Assembly: GCA_028818705.1 (NCBI GenBank)
Contig: JAPPNJ010000051.1
Location: forward strand, 44,484 to 108,483
DNA from: Candidatus Poribacteria bacterium
GTDB taxonomy: Bacteria; Poribacteria; WGA-4E; WGA-3G
Direction: 5' to 3'
DNA: 64,000 bases
Part shown: piece after piece, positions 9,526-18,633 of the stretch
Position numbering within the stretch: the stretch's first letter is position 1
Layout of the letters: each line of letters starts with the position of its first letter
Translations under genes and position numbers: made by a program
The notes under the pieces: generated by a model
Database searches by the model: none
What the model saw: the letters and a program-made list of their open reading frames with translations, nothing else
Told to the model about the DNA's origin: nothing

Positions 9526-10704
9526 ATGAAAATTCGTTTTATACTTCACAAAGTTGTTACGCTTATTTGCTTTATCGGTTTTGTCCTTATACATCTCGTG
9601 CATGAAGGCTACCCACAGACGCAAACCGAGCAGAGCATCCCCCTAAAAGAGCAGAAAGAAGGTAGAACGCTATTAGTCGTTTCTGCAACGCTATCCGGGT
9701 TATCCTTGTATGGACCTGGAACAGCTCGGTTACTTGAGATTGAATCCGGGGCACAGGTCGCCGGGTTAGAGATGTTGATTGGCGGCGGGTCTTTTGTGGG
9801 TGCCCTTTTAGCTACAAGAAATCATCGACTCGGCGCGGGACGCTCCAGTCTAATCCTATCGGGCGGTCTTGCCGGGACCTTATATGGTTTCGGAGTGACT
9901 GTGTTATTTGAATCAGAGAATGACAAAGCTTACTTTGCTTCTGCGATGCTCGCTACACCTATCGGAGGATTCCTCGCCCATAGATTGAGTTCTCACAGGT
10001 GGTTTAACGAAGGCGAATCGCATACGATTAGTAGGGGCGGATTGGTTGGCGGGTTGTACGGACTCGCAATTCCATATCTCGTCAATATTGACGATCTCGA
10101 AGGTTGGACGCAAGGCAAAATCTATGTTACATCTGCGATGCTCGGTGTACCCGCGGGTGTGTGGACTACATCAAAATTGATTTACGATAAACCGATTAAC
10201 GAAGGAAGGGCGAGTTTAATCTCTCTTGGCGGCAGTATCGGCAGTGCTTACTCCATCGGGATTCTGTCTTTAACAGATGTAGAGGCGTCGCGGGCTTATG
10301 TACTGGCTGCCATGCTTGGTTTACCGGTAGGGACATATCTTGGCTATAAATTGACTGCTGCGGAGGAGTATACAAGCGGTCGAGCAATTTTGATACAAGT
10401 GGGTGCCTGTGCAGGTGCCTTATTCGGCAGCGGGTTTCCGCTGATGGCTGACACGGAAAGTCATAAACCTTATGTTGTGGCGAGTATTCTTGGATCAGCA
10501 ACCGGAATGTGGTTGGCACACCGCTTAACACGCGGTTGGGGCGAGACGGCACCTTTTGCAAAAAACAATCTTATACCTAAATCAGAAAAGTTTGCCGTTT
10601 CACTGCCTTCGATCAATGAGTGGTTTACGCTCGGACTGATGGCACTCCGCAAGCCAACTTTTATGGCTGATTTTCCTATGGAATTAGTGCGAATCTCATT
10701 CTAA
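9526..10704 (+). CDS. Membrane-associated protein with five glycine-rich repeats, family unknown
   Basis: The 392-residue protein has an N-terminal signal or membrane anchor (about 8-30). Five repeats of 55-65 residues follow, built on the pattern G-R-x2-LI-x2-GG-x2-G-x2-YG, then E-x2-K-x-YV-x2-AMLG-x-P-x-G, then a basic helix. Each repeat has two short Gly/Ala-rich hydrophobic segments, so the protein could form paired transmembrane hairpins or a glycine-zipper bundle. The start at 9526 is preferred over an in-frame ATG-less extension from 9460, because the signal sequence begins here. I do not know the family. It follows the three secreted proteins on the same strand, 84 bases after the last. 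Confidence 0.65.
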   Translation: MKIRFILHKVVTLICFIGFVLIHLVHEGYPQTQTEQSIPLKEQKEGRTLLVVSATLSGLSLYGPGTARLLEIESGAQVAGLEMLIGGGSFVGALLATRNHRLGAGRSSLILSGGLAGTLYGFGVTVLFESENDKAYFASAMLATPIGGFLAHRLSSHRWFNEGESHTISRGGLVGGLYGLAIPYLVNIDDLEGWTQGKIYVTSAMLGVPAGVWTTSKLIYDKPINEGRASLISLGGSIGSAYSIGILSLTDVEASRAYVLAAMLGLPVGTYLGYKLTAAEEYTSGRAILIQVGACAGALFGSGFPLMADTESHKPYVVASILGSATGMWLAHRLTRGWGETAPFAKNNLIPKSEKFAVSLPSINEWFTLGLMALRKPTFMADFPMELVRISF

Positions 10705-10718
10705 TCAAAACGCCAAGG

Positions 10719-11066
10719 TCATCGAACAGTTTGAGTCGTTCGATTGAACCATCGGAAAAATCTCTGTATTCGTCCGAGGTGACGAACCTGAATTTCGGAA
10801 ATATCAGGTAGACTGATTGATACAGATTTCCACGTGCCATCGGCGTACTCTGGATTGTTTTGATGAAATGCAATGTCTTTGGCTTCAGGTATGGGTTCAC
10901 CGTCAAGCAGCAGACCTTCAATATGGCATTGTATAGCTTCCAATGCTTGGTTCTGTGCATCGTCAAGCGTATCCCCAGCAGTTATGCAACCAGGCAGATC
11001 TGGTACAATTACACAATAGTCGCTATCTGGATCTTTGTGAATAACAATAGGGTAATGCATAATCAT
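10719..11066 (-). CDS. hicB: HicB-family antitoxin
   Basis: This 115-residue protein starts with the HicB partial RNase H-like fold (YPIVIHKDPDSDYCVIVPDLPGCITAGDTLDDA, then AIQCHIEGLLLDGEPIPEA). The family neutralises HicA, usually by covering its active site, and often represses the operon. The ATG overlaps the hicA stop as ATGA (11063-11066), typical for translational coupling. The C-terminal 45 residues replace the usual DNA-binding helix-turn-helix with a basic tail (RRFF-type residues near 95-105), so self-regulation is uncertain. Its stop lies only 14 bases from the convergent gene ending at 10704. Confidence 0.88.
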   Translation of the reverse strand: MIMHYPIVIHKDPDSDYCVIVPDLPGCITAGDTLDDAQNQALEAIQCHIEGLLLDGEPIPEAKDIAFHQNNPEYADGTWKSVSISLPDISEIQVRHLGRIQRFFRWFNRTTQTVR

Positions 11067-11299
11067 AGAGTACCTCGTGTTCTTCTGTTTTTCTTCCAAT
11101 TTGGATCCCACCCGTTCCAGCCAGCCTGTCTACAGATACTCGACAATGTCTGTCTTCTCAAGTCTTTCTTGGGATGAGGAACAGTCACTCTACCAGGTTT
11201 GCTTGGGTGTTTGTAATGGTGATGGCTACCAACACTATGAACTAACACCCAGCCTTCTTTCCTCAGTCTTTTAATCACTTCGCGACTTGGAATTGCCAT
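11063..11299 (-). CDS. hicA: HicA-family mRNA interferase toxin
   Basis: This 78-residue HicA toxin folds as a dsRNA-binding-like domain and cuts mRNA independently of ribosomes. It shows the full family pattern: SREVIKRLRKEGWVLVHSVG, then SHHHYKHP carrying the catalytic His, then GRVTVPHPKKDL and SICRQAGW. It is about 18 residues longer than typical HicA: the tail NGWDPNWKKNRRTRGTL reads into the start of hicB and overlaps it by four bases. The toxin-first order is the common arrangement for the family. Confidence 0.9.
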   Translation of the reverse strand: MAIPSREVIKRLRKEGWVLVHSVGSHHHYKHPSKPGRVTVPHPKKDLRRQTLSSICRQAGWNGWDPNWKKNRRTRGTL

Positions 11300-11389
11300 A
11301 TACCAACAAATCGGTTGCTTTTCTATAACAGGTTAATGAAATTATAAGACGGATTCAGACCTCGTGTCAAGAAAAAGTGCCTCATTTGA

Positions 11390-14107
11390 TTACATTGAAA
11401 TCCCCAGTAGTCCCCGTGTCAATTGAAAATCCGTATTTCCCTTACCGTGTAGTTTCGGGGTATACCGACGCGAAGCCACCTCTACAATTATCCCTAACAA
11501 CTCGTCAACATTAGCAGTCACCAAGTCCAAATCCGCCCCGTAGTTGGCTTGTGTTGCTCCATCTGTAGAAACCTGAATCAGCGGCACCATCACATGCGAT
11601 TGCAAAGGCGCACCAACGATGTGTGCAAGTGCCATATCCACACCTGTCGCCCCTAACCCTGTCAACGTTTCTGTGGGTTGCTCTGTCGGTGTCTCCATGA
11701 TGTGGAAACCGGGTTTTTCAACTCGCTGTCCGTATGCCAAAGTAGTAGGCACACTCCGTGTGCCGTTACGCAAGAAGGTCGCGTTTGCAGGCACGACGAC
11801 TGTGCCGTTCGTAGCGACGATACCGTGCGTCAATTGCGTCAGAGACTCCGAGACCCCTTCTGTCGCTTCACCAGTTGATGTCACGGCGATGCAGAGGTGT
11901 TCCAATCCAACGTCAACAACCGGAACAGACGGCTTATCTGCAAGTTCGTCCGAAAACCAGTCTTGTACCTTCTCGATAACAGCATCAATGCCGCCATCCA
12001 ATTGCACGCTCGCCCAACCGTAGCGTTCTGGCGATATTCCCAACTGCTGAATCTCATGTCGGACGTGGTCGTTATGTGTCTTTTCGCAACCGTGTTCAAG
12101 GAGCAAACCCAGGGCAACCGTCGGATGCGTGAGGTGTCCGATCATCGTACGGGTGTAAATCTCCTCAGAGCGTCCGCTGGAGACGCCACACCCTTCCGTA
12201 TGTGGAAGCGCGACAAAGCGGGATATGCCCTGTTCCTTGCCGATTTTCCGTTCATTACAACCGTGTGCAATCATCTGCGCAATCTGTCCAGAGCAGAGAC
12301 TCGTCGGCAAGATGAGTCCGAGTTGATCTGTACGGCACCCTTCTTCTGTTTGGAGGGCGCGGAATTGCAACTGTTGCGGAGTTCGTGATTCGGAGATCGC
12401 TCCTACCACAGTTTCAATCGAAATCGGTTCACCCGACTTTACTTCAGATTCCATCAACAGTCGGTCTAAATCTACAGGACCTGTCTGTTTCCAATCACGC
12501 CACAACGAGACTTGGGAGTGACCTGCTTTCTCTCCAACCGAGCGTTCTCCCGATGCAACATCCACTGTTAAGTCGAGCATTGATTCACCGAGTTCTTCCA
12601 TGGGTGTGCCGTCGAGATACGCACCGGCATTCACGTCCATATCCTTAGAAAGCATCTCATAGCGTCCCGTCGTTGTGACAATTTTAATGGTCGGTACGAA
12701 GGGAAAATTGGTGATCGAGCCGTTCCCTGTGACGAAGAAAATCATGTTCGACCCGGATGCCACCTGTCCGGCGATACTTTCCAAATCGTTGCCGGGACTG
12801 TCCATGAAATAGTAGCCTGATTTCTCCATCAGCTGGCTATAGTCAATAACATAATCCAGACAGACCTCAGGATGCCGTTTCATCGCTGCACCAATTGATT
12901 TAATGGCGATATTATAAAGTCCGCGGAAGTTGTTGCCGCCAGATGGATTCGCCTCTGTGGAGTGCCCGTGCCACGCGGCACGCTCTTTGAAGCGCTCGAT
13001 TGTATCGAGAAACGTGCGTGCTGTTGACAGATCGCGGGCGTTCTGAAGCACGTAAGCCTCCGAACCAATAAGTTCATCGGTTTCTGCGAGGTTGGCACAC
13101 CCACCATAACGGATAACCTCTTTCGCAACATAAGCGGCGAGCGGATTGCCTGATACGCCAGAGAAGGCATCAGAACCACCACACTGCAAGGCGATTTTGA
13201 GATTTTCCAGAGACTGATCGGTACGTGGGGTGCTATTCACATGCTCTAACCATCCATTAATAATCTCCGCACCGTTGGCTAAGTCCGTGTCGAAACTCCC
13301 TTGTAACTGATAGAAACGGTGAACGACATCGTCCAGAGCGTATCCTTCACGGGTCATATATGCCTTGAGCATATCATTTGTAACCGCCTCGGTGCCGTAA
13401 TCAACGAGCAGCATCGCACCGATATTCGGATGGATGGTAAAACCGGCGAGTGTTCGGAGAAGCATATCGATGTTATTTGGGGTCTTACCTTCGCCGCCTT
13501 CTGTATGTGTTACAGCAACGACCCCGTCCACGTTGGGATAAGCGTTGACGTTCCGTGAACAGATCTCAGCGAGTCTTCTCGCAAAGCCAGAAGTGCGAGA
13601 GGTCGTTCCCATGACGACGATATAGTTTCGCGTACCAACACCTCGATTGCCCGGACGTTGATAACCGAGGAAATACCGCTTGTTTGTATGATGCGGTGCC
13701 TGTTTCCCTGAGCGGAATTCTGCCTCGTTGAGCATATAGGGTGCCATTTTGTCGCTAAAGTTGGGCGTTTCTGGTAAGGTGAAGGGTATTTCGGCGTAAC
13801 TTGAAAGCCGAAACTTGCCATTCAAAAGTCTAATTGACAACGAGTCAATCATTTTTTGATTGCACACGTAGTCGCCGGGGGCAATGGGACGTGTGGCGAA
13901 ACCGAAGGGCAAGTTCCACGATAAGAGTGGCGTGGCTTCTGGAATCGACTGGATAGCAAAGCGATGTCCTTCTAAAATCGTGTGTGATAATTCAAACTGC
14001 TGCCCCTTATGACGGATGCGTGTGCCACCCTCCAATGTCTGTATGGCGATAGCAACGTTATCATCTGGGGCAGGCAACCGAGCGACTGAGGTGAAATCGT
14101 AGTCCAT
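11390..14107 (-). CDS. Double-module altronate/galactarate dehydratase (UxaA-like) protein
   Basis: The 905-residue protein begins with a SAF domain (about 1-95). The UxaA core follows: GNRGVGTRNYIVVMGT, VVAVTHTEGGEG, IALQCGGSDAFSG, SGNPL and a C-terminal block with VTGNGSITNFPFVPTIKI. From about residue 560 a second, shorter copy appears, with LGLILPTSLCSGQIAQMIA, RFVALPHTEGCGVSSG, LLLEHGCEKTHNDHV and VPLIQVSTDGATQANY. UxaA/GarD enzymes dehydrate D-altronate or D-galactarate using a metal and normally have about 500 residues. The ATG at 14107 is preceded by AAAGGAG; the frame is open further upstream. It is downstream of the methyltransferase at 14714 by 37 bases and probably cotranscribed. 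The exact substrate is unknown. Confidence 0.85.
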   Translation of the reverse strand: MDYDFTSVARLPAPDDNVAIAIQTLEGGTRIRHKGQQFELSHTILEGHRFAIQSIPEATPLLSWNLPFGFATRPIAPGDYVCNQKMIDSLSIRLLNGKFRLSSYAEIPFTLPETPNFSDKMAPYMLNEAEFRSGKQAPHHTNKRYFLGYQRPGNRGVGTRNYIVVMGTTSRTSGFARRLAEICSRNVNAYPNVDGVVAVTHTEGGEGKTPNNIDMLLRTLAGFTIHPNIGAMLLVDYGTEAVTNDMLKAYMTREGYALDDVVHRFYQLQGSFDTDLANGAEIINGWLEHVNSTPRTDQSLENLKIALQCGGSDAFSGVSGNPLAAYVAKEVIRYGGCANLAETDELIGSEAYVLQNARDLSTARTFLDTIERFKERAAWHGHSTEANPSGGNNFRGLYNIAIKSIGAAMKRHPEVCLDYVIDYSQLMEKSGYYFMDSPGNDLESIAGQVASGSNMIFFVTGNGSITNFPFVPTIKIVTTTGRYEMLSKDMDVNAGAYLDGTPMEELGESMLDLTVDVASGERSVGEKAGHSQVSLWRDWKQTGPVDLDRLLMESEVKSGEPISIETVVGAISESRTPQQLQFRALQTEEGCRTDQLGLILPTSLCSGQIAQMIAHGCNERKIGKEQGISRFVALPHTEGCGVSSGRSEEIYTRTMIGHLTHPTVALGLLLEHGCEKTHNDHVRHEIQQLGISPERYGWASVQLDGGIDAVIEKVQDWFSDELADKPSVPVVDVGLEHLCIAVTSTGEATEGVSESLTQLTHGIVATNGTVVVPANATFLRNGTRSVPTTLAYGQRVEKPGFHIMETPTEQPTETLTGLGATGVDMALAHIVGAPLQSHVMVPLIQVSTDGATQANYGADLDLVTANVDELLGIIVEVASRRYTPKLHGKGNTDFQLTRGLLGISM

Positions 14108-14144
14108 TAAGCACTCTCCTTTTGCAACGGGGATCACCGAAGAA

Positions 14145-14714
14145 TTAATGGCGGTAAATACTAACTTCAATTGCGTCCTGTTTCACCCACGGCAAATCGA
14201 TATCGAACCAATGTGTTTCGGATTCGTAACGCTCACGGACGTGCGCGAGATAATCCGCCATCGAGTCGGCACCAATACCGACGTTGTCCGCTACAACGGT
14301 TGCAGGGTTCGTCAACCGCGATTCAATTGCCTGAAAACAAGGGAAATAGTTGTTGAAGTTGTTATCGAGGAGCAAAAAATCGACAGGGTCTTGAATATTT
14401 TTTAGTGTTTCCTGTGCGTCACCAACGCGTGAATCGACAAGGTCTGCCAATCCAGCGCGTTCAAAATTCGTCTGTGCTTGGGCTGCCCGATTGGTATCTA
14501 TTTCGATTGTGATTAAGCGTCCGGTGCCAAGGGTATTCAGTACGCGTAGCATCCATAGTCCGGAATAACCGATAGCAGTTCCACATTCGACGATGAGAGA
14601 CGGCTTGGCATTTTCGACGCAAGCAGCGAGAAATTTCGCCTTTTCGGGTCCCAGCATCGGGATTCTCTCTTCTCTACATTGTGCTTCAACTTCTTGTAAA
14701 ACCTGATTAAACAT
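14145..14714 (-). CDS. SAM-dependent O-methyltransferase (family 3, catechol-O-methyltransferase-like)
   Basis: This 189-residue class I methyltransferase shows the SAM-binding motif VECGTAIGYSGLWM and the adenosine-binding acidic end of strand 2 (ITIEIDTNRAAQAQ). The metal-binding region is DFLLLDNNFNNYF, followed by VVADNVGIGADS. The family methylates hydroxyl groups of small catechol-like molecules or tRNA wobble uridines; the substrate here is not known. The ATG at 14714 has GGAGG six bases upstream, which favours it over an in-frame ATG at 14726. It leads a two-gene operon with the UxaA-like gene. Confidence 0.85.
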   Translation of the reverse strand: MFNQVLQEVEAQCREERIPMLGPEKAKFLAACVENAKPSLIVECGTAIGYSGLWMLRVLNTLGTGRLITIEIDTNRAAQAQTNFERAGLADLVDSRVGDAQETLKNIQDPVDFLLLDNNFNNYFPCFQAIESRLTNPATVVADNVGIGADSMADYLAHVRERYESETHWFDIDLPWVKQDAIEVSIYRH

Positions 14715-15012
14715 GTAGACCTCCATTGGAACTCGGTCGTTCCGTTTTGAATTTATCTTTTAGTCGTGGCTGTGACAAATTCTTTTGTGGTTTATAGCAG
14801 TATCTGACTGCAGTAATCATACAGGAAATCTGTTTTGGAGTCAAGTAGGTAGCCGTGTAGCGGTCAGGGCGGTAGTTTCGCCACCTCTCAGCCGTTAGCG
14901 ATCAGCAATCTTTATAGACACTAATTTTCCTACTTTCGGATACATCAAAAAAAATTGCAACCAAATCCAAGGTATGGTGTATATTATAGACAAGCACCTC
15001 CGGAGGATCTTG

Positions 15013-15615
15013 ATGCCTGATTTAGATGATGAGTTGATGGAACGCTACCGAGCAGGAGATGAAAATGCGTTTACGCTTCTGGTACGTCGGCATCAGCAGC
15101 CACTCGTCAATTTCATTGCTCGATTCATCAATGATAGAGATGGTGCCGAGGATTTGGCACAGGAGACATTCATTCGCATCTTTAAAGCATCGCGGCGCTA
15201 CCAGCCCGGGCGGGCGCATTTTAAGACGTGGATGTATCACATCGCTTCGAATCTCTGCAAAAATGAATTGCGAAATCGAGGACGACGTGATCGGTACAGG
15301 GTTGATAACGTTGTGGATAGTAATGATGAGGGAGATGTTGAGCAGATTGACTTAATTGAGAGGGCACCTGCCGATGCATCTTTCCAACCGGAAGTCGCCC
15401 TTGAGCGTAAGGAGTTGGATGACGCTATCCAAACGGCGATCTCAGAATTACCAGAACAGTATAGGGTTCCCCTTATCCTCCGCGATTTGCAAGGGCTGAG
15501 TTACGATGAAATTAGTGAGACACTCGAACTCCGAGATGGTACAACAAAATCCCGGATCAACCGTGCTCGGCTTATGCTTAAAGATAAATTGAAATCTTTT
15601 GTTTCATGTTCATAG
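15013..15615 (+). CDS. RNA polymerase sigma factor, ECF subfamily
   Basis: The 200-residue protein has sigma region 2 (YRAGDENAFTLLVRRHQQPL, then DRDGAEDLAQETFIRIFKAS). A variable linker follows, then region 4 (ISELPEQYRVPLILRDLQGL, then YDEISETLELRDGTTKSRIN). It directs RNA polymerase to alternative promoters in response to envelope or other signals. The ATG at 15013 is preceded by CCGGAGGATCTTG, a strong ribosome binding site; a longer in-frame start at 14974 has none. A zinc-finger membrane protein follows after 12 bases and is the likely anti-sigma factor. An autoregulated promoter in 14727-15012 is likely but was not pinned down. Confidence 0.95.
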   Translation: MPDLDDELMERYRAGDENAFTLLVRRHQQPLVNFIARFINDRDGAEDLAQETFIRIFKASRRYQPGRAHFKTWMYHIASNLCKNELRNRGRRDRYRVDNVVDSNDEGDVEQIDLIERAPADASFQPEVALERKELDDAIQTAISELPEQYRVPLILRDLQGLSYDEISETLELRDGTTKSRINRARLMLKDKLKSFVSCS

Positions 15616-15627
15616 GAGTAGCAATTT

Positions 15628-16221
15628 ATGCACTGCTTACAGGCTGAGGAACACTTCTCTGCCCATTATGAAGATACACTTGATTATCGGGTATTACGTG
15701 ACTTTGAGGCACATCTTGCCCAGTGCGAAATGTGTCAAAGCGAGTATGCCCGGTTTCAGGAATCTGTTAAGGCGATCCAGCAATTACCACAGATAGAACC
15801 TTCGCCCGATTTTATGCCGAGGTTGCAGCAACGGCTTGCTGAAGAACGGCGTGAGATCGGGGGTGTTAAGGAAATTGCTGCAACATCTTGGGAACGCCTG
15901 CAAGACATGTTCCGCCGTCCGAGATGGGCATTCAGTGGCATCGTCGCATTGATTCTCATCGCGGTTGGTGGCTACCTCTATCAGGACGGCTCCTTATTCA
16001 ATCAGGATTCCCAGCCCCGTGTAGTGGTGACCTCCCCACCTGAACGGTCTCAAGTTGGAATACCACCTGTTGAGTTACCCGTGCATGTGCGGCGTTCAGT
16101 GGAAAACGTGAATCCGTTTTCACCGCGTGGTGTGATCTCAACATCGAGGCAACCGATGCAACAGCATTACATCTTAAAGCAGGTAAGTTATACCAACGCC
16201 TCCACACGCGGAGGGCTTTAA
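15628..16221 (+). CDS. Putative anti-sigma factor with zinc-finger and one membrane span
   Basis: The 197-residue protein has an N-terminal zf-HC2-like module: Cys near residue 3, then HLAQCEMC at about 29-36, the H-x3-C-x2-C zinc site of ZAS anti-sigma factors. A cytosolic linker rich in Glu and Arg follows, then a single membrane span (about 99-116, FSGIVALILIAVGGYLY) and a periplasmic tail with Pro-rich segments. It should bind the ECF sigma factor encoded 12 bases upstream and release it on an external signal. The HtrA-like gene 80 bases downstream completes a sigma/anti-sigma/protease set. Confidence 0.88.
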   Translation: MHCLQAEEHFSAHYEDTLDYRVLRDFEAHLAQCEMCQSEYARFQESVKAIQQLPQIEPSPDFMPRLQQRLAEERREIGGVKEIAATSWERLQDMFRRPRWAFSGIVALILIAVGGYLYQDGSLFNQDSQPRVVVTSPPERSQVGIPPVELPVHVRRSVENVNPFSPRGVISTSRQPMQQHYILKQVSYTNASTRGGL

Positions 16222-16301
16222 TCCAGGTGCTCGTAGCACTGATGCACGCATAAAGAGAACTTCCAGTTATCAAAAGACTTAGGTTTGAAGGAAAACAGCG
16301 C

Positions 16302-17429
16302 ATGCTTGTGAAAGAATTAAGACAGCAACAATTGATAATCGGACTGCTGGGTCTACTTTTCTATGCAATCCCCTTTGGCTTTGCGAATGAAAACGTCTTG
16401 CAAATGTTTGAAAGGGATTTTCAAAGGATCGTCACCGCTGCCCGTCCTGCTGTCGTTAAAGTGGTAACGACACAGGTCAACTCCCTATCGATCCAGCCAG
16501 AGTCTAAGGTGTTAGCATTCACACGCCAGGATATCGGTTCTGGTATTCTGATTGACACTGCTGGGCACGTCGTAACAACGACTTTTGAGATGGAGAGACC
16601 TAATAAGATAGAGGTTATCTTTAATGATGGAGAAGTTTCTTCAGCAAAACTGATCGGAAGCGATGCCCTCACCGATATTGCGGTCCTTCATGTCTCAGAT
16701 ATTAAAATTAAAGACCCACCGCCGTGGCGTACGATTACCCCGAAAGTGCCTGTCAAATGGGGGAATTCCTCAAAGATTAATACCGGCTCTTGGGTGGTAA
16801 CTATCGGAAGCTCTTACGGGCATAGCCCCATTGTTTCTTTCGGCATTGTGGGTGGATGGGATACCTTGCCGGATCGATTGTGCGGCGATTTAATTAAGAT
16901 CAACGCCGCAGTTACGCCCGGCAACAGCGGGGGCGCGGTTGTAAACACTTCGGGAGAGATTGTTGGAATGATACTCGCAGTTTTGAGCGAGTCGACCAGC
17001 ACCAACTCACCGGCTGACGCGTTGTTCCATAAAGAGAGCAACCCGAATGTTACACAACTCCTTATCCGACCCTCACAGCCAGCAAGTCGTAATCAAGAAA
17101 TTACTTTTGCGATACCAATGGAAACGGTCCGTGATGTTGCTAAGGAAATTATAGAACACGGCAAGGTGGCGCGCGGTTGGCTCGGTGTTGAGGTTGAAGT
17201 GGGTGAGTTTGGTGTCTATGTTACTCGCGTAATTGAGGGCAGCCCAGCACACAAATGTGGGCTATTACCCCAAGACATTATTCTTGAGTTTGACGAAGTG
17301 TCAGTACACTCCTATGCTGAATTGTTAAGGTGTGTTGTAACCAAGCGACCCAATACGAAGGTCGGACTTAAAGTCGGTAGGAACGGGGCGGAAAAGCATC
17401 ATGTAGTGATATTAGGCGAAAAGAAGTGA
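16302..17429 (+). CDS. HtrA/DegP-like periplasmic protein with PDZ domain, catalytic His replaced
   Basis: The 375-residue protein has a signal peptide (about 1-28), a trypsin-like domain (35-280) and one PDZ domain (about 290-370; RGWLGVEVEV, SPAHKCGLLPQDIILEFD). The Asp of the triad is present (DALTDIAVL, D125) and so is the nucleophile (TPGNSGGAV, S209). The position normally occupied by His in the TNNHVV motif is Phe (VVTTTFEM, F95). On this reading the classical triad is incomplete, so the protein may be a chaperone or sensor rather than an active protease. It probably senses envelope stress for the sigma/anti-sigma pair upstream. Confidence 0.85.
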   Translation: MLVKELRQQQLIIGLLGLLFYAIPFGFANENVLQMFERDFQRIVTAARPAVVKVVTTQVNSLSIQPESKVLAFTRQDIGSGILIDTAGHVVTTTFEMERPNKIEVIFNDGEVSSAKLIGSDALTDIAVLHVSDIKIKDPPPWRTITPKVPVKWGNSSKINTGSWVVTIGSSYGHSPIVSFGIVGGWDTLPDRLCGDLIKINAAVTPGNSGGAVVNTSGEIVGMILAVLSESTSTNSPADALFHKESNPNVTQLLIRPSQPASRNQEITFAIPMETVRDVAKEIIEHGKVARGWLGVEVEVGEFGVYVTRVIEGSPAHKCGLLPQDIILEFDEVSVHSYAELLRCVVTKRPNTKVGLKVGRNGAEKHHVVILGEKK

Positions 17430-17442
17430 AGTATCAACCCAA

Positions 17443-18510
17443 TTACCGTGTTATCCGCTCAAACTCCCCTAAATACGCTTCCGCAATCTCACGATTTTCC
17501 TTAATGATCAAGAGATTTTCGTTATTGCGGGTTTCTGCATTTTTTGAAAAATTATAGGAACCTGTAATTACTGTCTCTCCATCAATCACAATTACCTTGT
17601 GGTGCATAGCCCCCCGATTTTCATCTAAGATAACTGGTACCCCCGCATTCTTCATAGCGTTATATTCGGAATATCGATCGTCAACCTGTTGTTTCTCAAA
17701 CACTCCCTGTACGTCAACGCCAGATTCAAAGCAGGCACGCATCGCCTCGCCGAGCGTATCGTGCGTAAAGGAAAACGCCATAAAGTGAATTGACGTTTTC
17801 GCTGACTGGACCTCCTTCAGAAGTGGCGAAATCGTGTTGTTTTTTGGCGAAAAATAGGTGGAAATCTGCGTGCCATCGCTCAGTTTTGTCAAAAACCCAC
17901 CAGAAGGTTTCCCAACTTCCATATCCAAAAACAGTTCCCGAAATTCCTGTACGAAGTTATACGCCAGTGGGACTGAATCGATAAATATGACATTATTGTT
18001 GTTCTTGTAGGCACCGTTGTAGGTAGTGTTATAGGAACCCGTCCAGACGTATCGCTCATCAATCACGATGAACTTGTGGTGCATATAGCGGTCAGGATCT
18101 CCATCGTCGGCGACGGGGATACCAACCTCTTGCAACCGTCCAATTGCTTCCTCATCAATATTATCTGTTTCAGTCACCATTCGCACTTGGACCCCGCGGT
18201 TATGTGCTTCGATTAAAGCATCGGCTATCGGGGCAGAATTCAGATGATAGAGCGCTGCATCAATTCGTTCTACAGCATCAGTGAGTTTAGCGGTAAGCCG
18301 TTCCTCAAGAGAAGGGACCCCCGCACCAATCTCGCTAAAATATACCTCCCATGCTGTTTCGGTAGTCGATTCAGCACCGCTTCTGTAGTGTCTGATGCCG
18401 AGACCGATCGCAACGGCAGATAATAAAACGAGAATGAATGGGACGAGGAGTTTAGGTTTGCTGTTCTCGGGTGTTGTGTGAATTTCACTCGCCCTCGGAT
18501 CATTGTGCAT
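17443..18510 (-). CDS. Membrane-anchored phospholipase D-like protein with two HKD motifs
   Basis: The 355-residue product has a single N-terminal membrane span (LLVPFILVLLSAVAIGLG, about 23-40). Two PLD domains follow, each with an H-x-K-x4-D motif: YMHHKFIVIDERYVWTGSYN and AMHHKVIVIDGETVITGSYN. Two-motif PLD proteins form one active site that hydrolyses phosphodiesters; nucleases, phospholipases and cardiolipin synthases share it. Length and layout fit a PLD-like nuclease or phospholipase facing the periplasm. The start at 18510 has GGAG upstream; an in-frame ATG at 18534 is also possible. It converges with the HtrA-like gene, leaving 13 bases between the stops. Confidence 0.88.
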   Translation of the reverse strand: MHNDPRASEIHTTPENSKPKLLVPFILVLLSAVAIGLGIRHYRSGAESTTETAWEVYFSEIGAGVPSLEERLTAKLTDAVERIDAALYHLNSAPIADALIEAHNRGVQVRMVTETDNIDEEAIGRLQEVGIPVADDGDPDRYMHHKFIVIDERYVWTGSYNTTYNGAYKNNNNVIFIDSVPLAYNFVQEFRELFLDMEVGKPSGGFLTKLSDGTQISTYFSPKNNTISPLLKEVQSAKTSIHFMAFSFTHDTLGEAMRACFESGVDVQGVFEKQQVDDRYSEYNAMKNAGVPVILDENRGAMHHKVIVIDGETVITGSYNFSKNAETRNNENLLIIKENREIAEAYLGEFERITR

Positions 18511-18633
18511 ATTGGCGTATCTCCATGATAGCAAGTCAGAGAGCTCCTACGAACATCTATAAAAAATCGGGGTTACAACCTCTCCCACAAGAGATAGGTA
18601 TACCGACACAATTCTGTGTGAGTCTTGTTAGAA

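Noticed and set aside
11619..12388. Overlapping plus-strand frames opposite the UxaA-like gene
   Set aside because: They oppose a gene with clear domain motifs on the minus strand and have no recognisable domains or start signals.
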